DNA of 64,000 nt, taken from contig NZ_JAEHFX010000001.1 in assembly GCF_016623615.1 (NCBI RefSeq), positions 1 through 64,000 on the forward strand. Reading direction: 5' to 3'. The stretch's first letter is position 1. The number at the start of each line of letters is the position of its first letter. Under the pieces are notes generated by a model. The model ran no database searches, was not told where the DNA came from, and was given only the letters and a program-made list of their open reading frames with translations. Made by a program: the position numbers and the translations under genes. Source of the stretch: Adhaeribacter terrigena (lineage in GTDB: Bacteria; Bacteroidota; Bacteroidia; Cytophagales; Hymenobacteraceae). Of this stretch, positions 42,726-49,187 are shown piece after piece.

Positions 42726-42820
42726 TCCCCGAAATATTTATCTTAGGCTATGTAAGTTATTTTTATTTTATTTGCGTATAGTAACTGTTTTCAGGTCTGT
42801 AAAAGTACAAATTTATTTAG

Positions 42821-43444
42821 ATGAGCGAGGAAAAAGCCAACAAGCTGAGCAAAGAAGAAAAAGACAGACGTTTCGAAGCCGAGCTGATGCCGGTGATCGG
42901 ACCGCTGTATAACTTTGCTTTCCGCCTTACGCTGGACGAAGACGATGCCAACGACCTTGTGCAGGAAACCTATCTTAAAGCATACCGCTTCTTCGATTAT
43001 TTCGAGCAAGGAACTAATGCCAAAGCCTGGCTGTTCCGCATCCTGAAGAATTCGTTCATAAACGATTTCCGGAAAAAGAGCAAGCAACCCGCCAAAGTTG
43101 ACTACAACGAGGTGGAGAGCTATTACAACACCGACGATGTGGAAGGTGAAGGCGAAATGGCGGCAACTTCCGACATGCGTTCGCAGGCGGTTCAGGAATT
43201 AATCGGCGATGAAGTTGCCGGTGCATTGAACTCTTTACCAGTCGATTTTCGTACTGTAATTATACTCTGCGATCTCGAAGGTTTTACCTACGAAGAAATG
43301 GCCAAGATCCTGGATATCCCGATCGGCACGGTTCGTTCGCGCTTACACCGCGCCCGAAACTTCCTGAAAGAGAAACTTGAGAAGTATGCCAAGACAATGG
43401 GTTACGATGCTGACAATAATGGCAACCACGATGAAGATGAATAA
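42821..43444 (+). CDS. ECF-type RNA polymerase sigma factor
   Basis: The 207-residue protein has region 2 (LYNFAFRLTLDEDDANDLVQETYLKAYRFFDYFEQGTNAKAWLFRILKNSFINDFRKK) and region 4 (SLPVDFRTVIILCDLEGFTYEEMAKILDIPIGTVRSRLHRARNFLKEKL). An acidic insert (DDVEGEGEMAA) links them, and both ends are charged. It is followed 18 nt later by a likely anti-sigma factor. The pairing resembles SigR/RsrA-type stress regulators; the target regulon is unknown. Confidence 0.93.
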   Translation: MSEEKANKLSKEEKDRRFEAELMPVIGPLYNFAFRLTLDEDDANDLVQETYLKAYRFFDYFEQGTNAKAWLFRILKNSFINDFRKKSKQPAKVDYNEVESYYNTDDVEGEGEMAATSDMRSQAVQELIGDEVAGALNSLPVDFRTVIILCDLEGFTYEEMAKILDIPIGTVRSRLHRARNFLKEKLEKYAKTMGYDADNNGNHDEDE

Positions 43445-43462
43445 ATTTAACTTTTAACCGAT

Positions 43463-43738
43463 ATGGAGACAACTACTACCGAACTGAAAGGCGACGTGAC
43501 GGCCGCTAACGCTGATTGCGATAAAGTGATCAGTATCCTCGAGATGATCATCGATGAGGAAGCATCGTCCGAAGAACAATCTTATTTTTACCAGCACCTC
43601 GAAGAGTGCAAAAACTGCTTCGAAGCGCACAGCCATCAGAAAATGCTCAAGAGCTTTCTGAAAATGAACGTAAAAAGAAAAGATGTGCCGGCCAGTTTGA
43701 TCTCCACCATCAAATCCATCGTTCACGAAACCGCTTAA
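43463..43738 (+). CDS. Zinc-finger-type anti-sigma factor
   Basis: The 91-residue soluble protein contains HLEECKNCFEAHSHQKMLKSFLK, a His-x3-Cys-x2-Cys zinc motif of the anti-sigma ZAS type, plus ADCDKVISILEMIIDEEASSEE ahead of it. It has no membrane segment, as in RsrA-like redox-sensing factors. It lies 18 nt after the ECF sigma gene and 6 nt before gmk, so all four genes to nadD may be cotranscribed. Redox control is inferred only from the motif. Confidence 0.78.
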   Translation: METTTTELKGDVTAANADCDKVISILEMIIDEEASSEEQSYFYQHLEECKNCFEAHSHQKMLKSFLKMNVKRKDVPASLISTIKSIVHETA

Positions 43739-43744
43739 CCCTCC

Positions 43745-44329
43745 GTGCAAGGAAAGATCATTATCTTTTCGGCTCCCTCCGGCGCCGGCAAAACCACTAT
43801 TGTAAAACACCTGCTCAACGTTAATCCGCAGCTGAGTTTCTCCATATCGGCGTGCACGCGCGACAAACGCGGCCGCAACGAAACCCACGGCAAAGATTAC
43901 TACTTTATTACGCCCGACGAATTTCGCAAGAAAATTGAAGAAGAGGCTTTTGTAGAGTGGGAAGAAGTGTATGAAGGCGCATTTTACGGTACCCTCAAAT
44001 CAGAGATAGAACGCATCTGGAGCACCGGCAAGCACGTGATCCTGGATGTGGATGTAAAAGGCGGCCTGAGTATCAAGAATTTTTACAAAGACCGCGCCCT
44101 GGCTATCTTCGTAAAACCGCCTTCGGTAGAAGAACTGGCCAAACGTCTCCAGGCCCGCGCCACCGATTCGGCTTCCAGTATTTCCAGCCGCGTTTTCAAA
44201 GCCAAATTCGAACTGAGTTTTGAAGACAAATTCGATACCGTTATTGTGAACGACGACCTCGAAAAGGCTTTCCGCGAAGCCGAAAAACTCGTAAACGATT
44301 TCCTGAATTCCGAAGAAACCATCGTATGA
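43745..44329 (+). CDS. gmk: Guanylate kinase
   Basis: The 194-residue enzyme starts with GTG at 43745 (no ATG fits before the P-loop) and reads IIIFSAPSGAGKTTIVKHLL (P-loop 9-18), followed by SISACTRDKRGRNETHGKDYYFI and the GMP-binding EWEEVYEGAFYGT. It converts GMP to GDP with ATP. It is wedged between an anti-sigma gene (6 nt upstream) and nadD, which it overlaps by 4 nt. Confidence 0.95.
   Translation: MQGKIIIFSAPSGAGKTTIVKHLLNVNPQLSFSISACTRDKRGRNETHGKDYYFITPDEFRKKIEEEAFVEWEEVYEGAFYGTLKSEIERIWSTGKHVILDVDVKGGLSIKNFYKDRALAIFVKPPSVEELAKRLQARATDSASSISSRVFKAKFELSFEDKFDTVIVNDDLEKAFREAEKLVNDFLNSEETIV
44216..44244 (-). repeat. 29-bp element, weak coding match in gmk
   Basis: Blocks AGTTTTG and TACCGTTAT, encoding S-F-E-D-K-F-D-T-V-I; gmk sequence constraint could explain it by chance. 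Confidence 0.3.
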
Positions 44330-44898
44330 AGGTAGGCTTGCTGTTCGGCTCTTTCAATCCCGTGCACGTAGGTCACCTGATCCTGGCCAACTACATGGCC
44401 CAGAACACCGACCTGAAACAGGTCTGGTTTGTGGTTTCGCCGCAAAATCCGTTCAAGCCCAGTCACACCTTACTGCACGAACAAGACCGCCTGCACATGG
44501 TGCGCCTGGCCATAGACGATAACCCCAGCCTGAACGCCACGGACATAGAATTCAACATGCCGCGGCCGAGTTATACCATCGATACCCTGGCTTACCTGCA
44601 TCAGCGTTACCCGAGCTACGAATTTGTGCTCATCATGGGCGAAGATAATTTGCCTTCGTTGCCGAAATGGAAAAACTACGAACAGCTGATCAGCAACTAT
44701 GAAATTTACGTGTACCCGCGCAGCAAAACCCCCGAAACGGTATTAAAAACGCACGAAAAAGTAAAAATGGTACCCGCGCCTAATCTCGATCTTTCGGCTA
44801 CCTTTATCAGGGAAACCGTAAAAGCCGGTAAATCCATAAAATACCTGGTACCGGAACCGGTGGAAGATTATATCAAAGCGAAGAAATTCTGGGTGTAA
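44326..44898 (+). CDS. nadD: Nicotinate-nucleotide adenylyltransferase
   Basis: The 190-residue enzyme has the nucleotidyltransferase motif LLFGSFNPVHVGHLILANYM (HxGH), then VVSPQNPFK, YTIDTLAYLHQRYPSYEFVLIMGEDNLPSLPKWKNY, and near the end LDLSATFIRETVKAGKSIKYLVPEPVEDYI (SxTxIR-like). It makes deamido-NAD in NAD synthesis. Its ATG overlaps the gmk stop. A coding 29-bp element lies at 44734-44762. Confidence 0.95.
   Translation: MKVGLLFGSFNPVHVGHLILANYMAQNTDLKQVWFVVSPQNPFKPSHTLLHEQDRLHMVRLAIDDNPSLNATDIEFNMPRPSYTIDTLAYLHQRYPSYEFVLIMGEDNLPSLPKWKNYEQLISNYEIYVYPRSKTPETVLKTHEKVKMVPAPNLDLSATFIRETVKAGKSIKYLVPEPVEDYIKAKKFWV
44734..44762 (+). repeat. 29-bp element, coding copy in nadD
   Basis: Blocks GAAACGGTA and AAAAAGT; the inner tract is A-rich. 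Encodes E-T-V-L-K-T-H-E-K-V. Confidence 0.55.
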
Positions 44899-44900
44899 AC

Positions 44901-45743
44901 CTATTCCGAACCATCCTCTTCAAAATCCTGCTTTATTTCCGGCACCGGTTTGTGCTTAATTTTCTTTCCGTTCAGCGTATATTCCACCTGAACCATAAAA
45001 TAAGCCGGCCTGATCACCTCAAAAGACCCTTTGGGCGTTGCAATGGCGTTCGACTGGTTCTGCACGTAATGGAATTTGTTTTCGTAACGTACCGAGCCAA
45101 ATTCCCGCAACAGTTCCTGGTGGAATAAAACGCTGAGCGCTATATTTTCGTGGAAAAAAGGCCGCAATTCCGCACCTATTTCTGCGCCCAGCAGCATGCT
45201 GTTTTTGGCGGGAATAAAAGTAGAAGCAATGGAATGATCGGTGCCGCTACCGGAGCTAACGCCACCGCTAAAAATCGAGCCGCTTTTATAACTGTAACCA
45301 TAATAGGTCGAGCTGATCCAGTTCCGGCCCAAACTAAACCCGCTGCTTATTATAAGCTGATGCCGGCGATTCAGTAAGGTATAAGCTAGGTGCACCGGAG
45401 TTTCGATGCCGAAGCCTTTTTGCCGCCATTCCGTTTTAAAAACGCTATTCCCCGGGTAAGAAAAAGTCTGTTCAAATGTTAGGGCTTTGGCCATAAACCT
45501 GATACCGGCCTGCAATGAAAAGCCGTTCTGTAGTGGTAAAGCCGCCTGAAAAGCGGTAACCAACCCACGGGCTACTTTCGGCGCTATTTCATAAGCCTCA
45601 ACCGGATCTGGAACTTGTTTTACGTACGCATAATTGAAACTATAACCCGCTGCAACTCCTAAGGCCACTTTCTGGGCTTCAGCTTTTTCTGCAAAACCTG
45701 TCAATAGTAAACAGCAGGCAAGAATTTTAACTGAAATTGCCAT
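44901..45743 (-). CDS. Outer-membrane beta-barrel protein, paralogue 1
   Basis: The 280-residue product has a signal peptide (ILACCLLLTGFAEKAEAQ) and alternating strands typical of small barrels (KVALGVAAGYSFNYAYVKQ, GFSLQAGIRFMAKALTF, AYFMVQVEYTLNGKKIKHK). Its neighbour at 45804 shares length, layout and segments such as GSV-x-Y-x-N-x-FYV, so the two are tandem duplicates. Function is unknown. A coding 29-bp element at 45439-45467 encodes TFSYPGNSVF. Confidence 0.7.
   Translation of the reverse strand: MAISVKILACCLLLTGFAEKAEAQKVALGVAAGYSFNYAYVKQVPDPVEAYEIAPKVARGLVTAFQAALPLQNGFSLQAGIRFMAKALTFEQTFSYPGNSVFKTEWRQKGFGIETPVHLAYTLLNRRHQLIISSGFSLGRNWISSTYYGYSYKSGSIFSGGVSSGSGTDHSIASTFIPAKNSMLLGAEIGAELRPFFHENIALSVLFHQELLREFGSVRYENKFHYVQNQSNAIATPKGSFEVIRPAYFMVQVEYTLNGKKIKHKPVPEIKQDFEEDGSE
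45439..45467 (+). repeat. 29-bp element, coding copy in outer-membrane protein gene
   Basis: Perfect blocks AAAACGCTA and AAAAAGT; inner TTCCCCG lacks the T tract. Encodes T-F-S-Y-P-G-N-S-V-F. Confidence 0.65.
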
Positions 45744-45803
45744 GGCAGATCTGCGTTTTGGTTTATCAGCAGCTTTACAGGATCGTTTGAAAGAACGGAT
45801 CCA

Positions 45804-46649
45804 CTAATATTTTAATTTCTTCCGCTTCTGACTAGTACTTTTCTGCTTGAATTTTGGATTGGACGGCTTCTTCTTATCCCAGAACGGCAGCCGGTAATTG
45901 AGTTGCCCCATCAGGTAACTGGTACGTTTGGCTTTCATAGTTCCTTCCGGATAATCCTGGAAACTTTGGCCGGAAGAAGTAATGTAAAAGTTGTTGTGAT
46001 AAATTACGCTGCCAAAAGTAGGGATGAGGTCGAAATGATAAATGGCGCGTAAACTAAAATTCCTGAAAAACAGCGGCGTTAGTTCAAAGCCGGCCTCTAA
46101 AGCCGGGGTTAAAAACGCTTTCCGAGAAAATAATTCGGTATCGAATACATGCGCAAAAGAATAGGGTTCCCGGGTGGTGAACTTCAAGGAATAAGAATCG
46201 GAAAGCTCGTAAATGGTATTACGGCTGAAACAAACGCCGCCAATAAGTTTAAGCTGCCGGCCTAAAACCGGCGAAGGTACATCGTACACTACATGCACCG
46301 GCAATTCCACCGAGTTCCCCCAGCTCATCCATTTGTCTTCAAACGTAAACTGATTGGCATACTCGAAGCGAAGATTATACACGTAGGTTTTGAACATGGT
46401 GCGCAAACCAGCCTGCAGGTGCAGTTTGTCTTTTATCGGCATGGAAGCCTGCACACTGAATACCGGGTCGCCATTGCCTTTATTGGCGATGATGGTGCCG
46501 GCAGCTCCGCGTTCGGGTATTTGCTCAATAGCCACATAATTTTTCATGATGCCCAAAGAAACGCTCACATCTACCTGGGCTAAACCGGTAGTGGCACTTA
46601 CGCCAAGAATTACGAGCAAAAGTAAAATGCTTTTCCGGAAGTTCCCCAT
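45804..46649 (-). CDS. Outer-membrane beta-barrel protein, paralogue 2
   Basis: From ATG 46649 the product is 281 residues with signal peptide MGNFRKSILLLLVILGVSATTGLAQ; 15 further upstream codons are open but precede the signal, so I exclude them. It has the same plan as its neighbour: VDVSVSLGIMKNYVAIEQIPE, DKLHLQAGLRTMFKTYVYNLRFEY, FGSVIYHNNFYITSS, SYLMGQLNYRLPFW, and a long basic tail (KKKPSNPKFKQKSTSQKRKKLKY). Function is unknown. It is 60 nt upstream of paralogue 1. Confidence 0.7.
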   Translation of the reverse strand: MGNFRKSILLLLVILGVSATTGLAQVDVSVSLGIMKNYVAIEQIPERGAAGTIIANKGNGDPVFSVQASMPIKDKLHLQAGLRTMFKTYVYNLRFEYANQFTFEDKWMSWGNSVELPVHVVYDVPSPVLGRQLKLIGGVCFSRNTIYELSDSYSLKFTTREPYSFAHVFDTELFSRKAFLTPALEAGFELTPLFFRNFSLRAIYHFDLIPTFGSVIYHNNFYITSSGQSFQDYPEGTMKAKRTSYLMGQLNYRLPFWDKKKPSNPKFKQKSTSQKRKKLKY

Positions 46650-46739
46650 ATGCTGTTTGGTTGGTGGCTTAAAGAACAGTGCAGCTAAAAGCAATATCCA
46701 GCTAACAATGTAAACAGCCAGGCTTACCCGAAGTTTTCA

Positions 46740-46768
46740 AAAACGCTATGCTTTTCGGTTAAAAATCC
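46740..46768 (+). repeat. 29-bp element upstream of outer-membrane protein gene
   Basis: Perfect AAAACGCTA and inner TGCTTTT; last block AAAATCC. Confidence 0.75.
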
Positions 46769-46822
46769 GCGTTTTAACAAACTGTTTAACAGCAATCATA
46801 ATATTTCAGCAACCGGTCCGGA

Positions 46823-46851
46823 AAAAAGCTATGGTTTTCCAACAAAAAAGC
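46823..46851 (+). repeat. 29-bp element fused to frr terminator
   Basis: Core AAGCTATGGTTTT; last block AAAAAGC is the foot of the terminator. Confidence 0.75.
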
Positions 46852-46880
46852 CTTTCAGTTAAATCTGAAAGGCTTTTTTA
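46844..46880 (-). terminator. Terminator of frr
   Basis: AAAAAAGCCTTTCAG pairs with CTGAAAGGCTTTTTT, 36 nt beyond the frr stop. Confidence 0.9.
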
Positions 46881-46915
46881 TATGAGTCCTGATACTTGTG
46901 TTTTGCTTCTTATGT

Positions 46916-47479
46916 CTAGATCGTCATGATCTCGGCTTCTTTCTTGCTCATCAGTTCGTCCACTTTCACAATGTAAGTATCGGTCAGTTTCTGAACTTTG
47001 GCTTCGGCGTCTTTAATGGCATCTTCGGCAGCGCCTTCTTTCAGCAGTTTCTTCAGCGAGTCGTTCACGTCTTTCCGTACGTTGCGGATGCGCACTTTAC
47101 CGGCTTCGGTTTCGTTCTTCACCTGCTTTACCAGGTCGCGACGGCGTTGCTCGGTCAGAGCCGGAATGTTCAGGCGCACGCCATCGGCTTCCTGCATTGG
47201 GGTTAAACCCAGGTCGGAATTTTTAATGGCTTTGGTAATCTCGCTCAGCATGTTTTTCTCCCAGGGCTTGATCATGAGCGTGCGCGCATCGGGCACGGCC
47301 ACGTTAGCAACCTGCGAAATAGGAGTAGGCGTGCCGTAATAATCTACGCGCAGATCTTCTACCATAGCCGGCGAAGCTTTGCCCGCGCGGATTTTGGTCA
47401 GTTCAACACCGGTATGGTTCAACGCCTTTTGCATCGATTCCTCGGCGTCGTCTAAATACATCTTAATGTCTTCGGTCAT
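46916..47479 (-). CDS. frr: Ribosome recycling factor
   Basis: The 187-residue protein matches RRF throughout: HTGVELTKIRAGKASPAMVEDLRVDYYGTPTPISQVANVAVPDARTLMIKPWEK, then ALTEQRRRDLVKQVKNETEAGKVRIRNVRKDVNDSLKK. It splits post-termination ribosomes with EF-G. It lies downstream of pyrH with a 160-nt gap containing a 29-bp element, the classical pyrH-frr order. Confidence 0.97.
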   Translation of the reverse strand: MTEDIKMYLDDAEESMQKALNHTGVELTKIRAGKASPAMVEDLRVDYYGTPTPISQVANVAVPDARTLMIKPWEKNMLSEITKAIKNSDLGLTPMQEADGVRLNIPALTEQRRRDLVKQVKNETEAGKVRIRNVRKDVNDSLKKLLKEGAAEDAIKDAEAKVQKLTDTYIVKVDELMSKKEAEIMTI

Positions 47480-47553
47480 CTTATTCTATCTTTAAATAGC
47501 GTAATAAACTCAAATGTTTAAATATTGTTTTCCAAAAGCTTGAAGCCAAATGG

Positions 47554-47582
47554 AAAACGGTAGCAAAAATGCACCAAAAAGT
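47554..47582 (+). repeat. 29-bp element between pyrH and frr
   Basis: Perfect blocks AAAACGGTA and AAAAAGT; inner tract A-rich (GCAAAAA). Antisense to both genes. Confidence 0.8.
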
Positions 47583-47639
47583 CAGGAGCACAAAATAAAA
47601 AATCTAATGTCTTGTGGCTAATGTCTTAAGTCCGAAAAA

Positions 47640-48365
47640 TTAAAGTGCCGGCTCCGTTTCCATGCTTACCAGCGTACCGATCTGGTCGCCGTTCAGTACT
47701 TTGCGCAGGTTGCCTTTTTTGTTCATGTCGAAAACGATGATCGGCAGGTTGTTTTCTTTGCAAAGCGTGAAAGCCGTCATGTCCATCACGTTCAGGTCTT
47801 TTTCGAAAACTTCCTGAAAAGTAATGTTGGTATAGCGGGTTGCTGCCGGATCTTTTTCCGGATCGGCGGTATAAATGCCGTCTACGCGGGTGCCTTTCAG
47901 AACCACATCGGCTTCAATTTCAATGGCGCGTAAGCTGGCGGCAGAATCGGTGGTGAAATACGGGCTGCCAATACCGGCCCCGAAAATTACCACGCGGTTT
48001 TTCTCTAAATGACGCATCGCACGGCGGCGGATATACGGTTCGCAAACCTGCTGAATGTTGATGCCGGAAAGCAAACGGGTATTTACGTTGATTTTTTCCA
48101 GCGCGCTTTGCAAAGCCATGCTGTTGATAACCGTTGCCAGCATGCCCATGTAGTCGCCCTGCACGCGGTCCAGACCAACTTCTTCGGCCTGCATGCCGCG
48201 GTAAATGTTGCCGCCGCCAATTACAATGGCCACCTGCACGCCCATATCGGCCACCGCTTTAATTTCGGCCGCATATTCTACCAACCGGTTCGGGTCAATG
48301 CCGTAATTCTGGTCACCCATCAGCGATTCGCCGCTCAATTTCAGTAAGATCCGCTTGTATTTCAC
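47640..48365 (-). CDS. pyrH: UMP kinase
   Basis: The 241-residue enzyme starts with GTG ([25 protein letters not shown]) and shows the amino-acid-kinase motifs [58 protein letters not shown]. It phosphorylates UMP to UDP in pyrimidine synthesis. It is upstream of frr in the usual order. Two 29-bp elements lie in its 5' region. Confidence 0.96.
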   Translation of the reverse strand: MKYKRILLKLSGESLMGDQNYGIDPNRLVEYAAEIKAVADMGVQVAIVIGGGNIYRGMQAEEVGLDRVQGDYMGMLATVINSMALQSALEKINVNTRLLSGINIQQVCEPYIRRRAMRHLEKNRVVIFGAGIGSPYFTTDSAASLRAIEIEADVVLKGTRVDGIYTADPEKDPAATRYTNITFQEVFEKDLNVMDMTAFTLCKENNLPIIVFDMNKKGNLRKVLNGDQIGTLVSMETEPAL

Positions 48366-48383
48366 TTTCTATATCCTTGTTTT

Positions 48384-48412
48384 AGTTTTTTGTTTGGTGC
48401 TGATACCGTTTT
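48384..48412 (-). repeat. 29-bp element upstream of pyrH, proximal
   Basis: Perfect blocks AGTTTTT and TACCGTTTT; inner tract not T-rich. Confidence 0.75.
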
Positions 48413-48430
48413 GCGGTTTCAGTATTTAGT

Positions 48431-48459
48431 AGTTTTTATGCCGAAAACCCTACCGTTTA
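48431..48459 (-). repeat. 29-bp element upstream of pyrH, distal
   Basis: AGTTTTT and TACCGTTTA with perfect inner GGGTTTT on the minus strand; cores 47 nt from the proximal copy. Confidence 0.8.
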
Positions 48460-48611
48460 TTTACAGCTTTCCATTTAACCGTTCGGTTGGAGATTAGGGA
48501 TTTTAGCTTCAGCCTAATTTAATAAAAAGGCTGCTCAAAAAGTTCGGTCAGGTCCGAATAATCGCCGATGAAACAATTAACAATCAACAATCAGCAATCC
48601 AAAAGTCGAGC

Positions 48612-49106
48612 CTAGAATTCCAGCAATACCTGCCCTTTTTCTACGTTGTCTTTCACGTTCACTTTAATGGCTTTCACCACGCCGTCGCCCGGAGATTTCA
48701 GGATGTTTTCCATTTTCATGGCTTCCAGGATCAATATCTGATCGCCTTTTTTCACTTCGTCGCCTATCTTCACTTTAATATCGAGTACCAGACCCGGCAT
48801 CGGCGCTTTAATATCGTTCAGTTTTTTCTCGTTCGCATTGCTCATGCCCATCTGGTCGAGCAGCAGATCGAAGCGGTCTTTCACCGAAACCGTGTGCAAA
48901 GTGCCGTTGATTTTCAGCGTAAACGTTTTGGTCTGGTAATCGGCTTCCACCAATTCGGCCATATACGAAACGTTGTTTTTAATGATATGAAAGCGGTTGG
49001 CATCTAAAGCAACCAGGTCCCATTCAAAAGGCTGGCCGTTCAGAAACAGGTTTCCCTGCTTGTTTTCTACCTGCCAGGAAGCGTCGCCGGATTTTACCTG
49101 CAGCAT
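48612..49106 (-). CDS. Biotin carboxyl carrier protein subunit of an acyl-CoA carboxylase
   Basis: The 164-residue protein ends in a biotinyl domain with the biotin lysine in LILEAMKMENIL and flanking APMPGLVLDIKVKIGDEVKKGDQ and VKAIKVNVKDNVEKGQVLLEF. The N-terminal half (VKSGDASWQVENKQGNLFLNGQPFEWD) is typical of carrier subunits linked to propionyl- or acetyl-CoA carboxylases in Bacteroidota. The carboxylase partners are not in the window. It is divergent from the M1 aminopeptidase gene. Confidence 0.88.
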   Translation of the reverse strand: MLQVKSGDASWQVENKQGNLFLNGQPFEWDLVALDANRFHIIKNNVSYMAELVEADYQTKTFTLKINGTLHTVSVKDRFDLLLDQMGMSNANEKKLNDIKAPMPGLVLDIKVKIGDEVKKGDQILILEAMKMENILKSPGDGVVKAIKVNVKDNVEKGQVLLEF

Positions 49107-49168
49107 ATTTTCGGGGAAGTTTAAAGCTTGAAATTAAGGGATTCTGAAAGGAATTTCCCAAATTGAGG

Positions 49169-49176
49169 CAAATTTA
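49169..49176 (-). promoter_or_regulatory. Promoter -7 box of the biotin carrier gene
   Basis: TAAATTTG on the minus strand is a full match to TAnnTTTG, 62 nt before the ATG. Confidence 0.5.
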
Positions 49177-49187
49177 AGGATTTCGAC

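Noticed and set aside
45136-45164. Element-like stretch in outer-membrane paralogue 1
   Set aside because: Only CGCTATATTTT and a shifted A run match; the first block is TGAGCGCTA, too weak to count.
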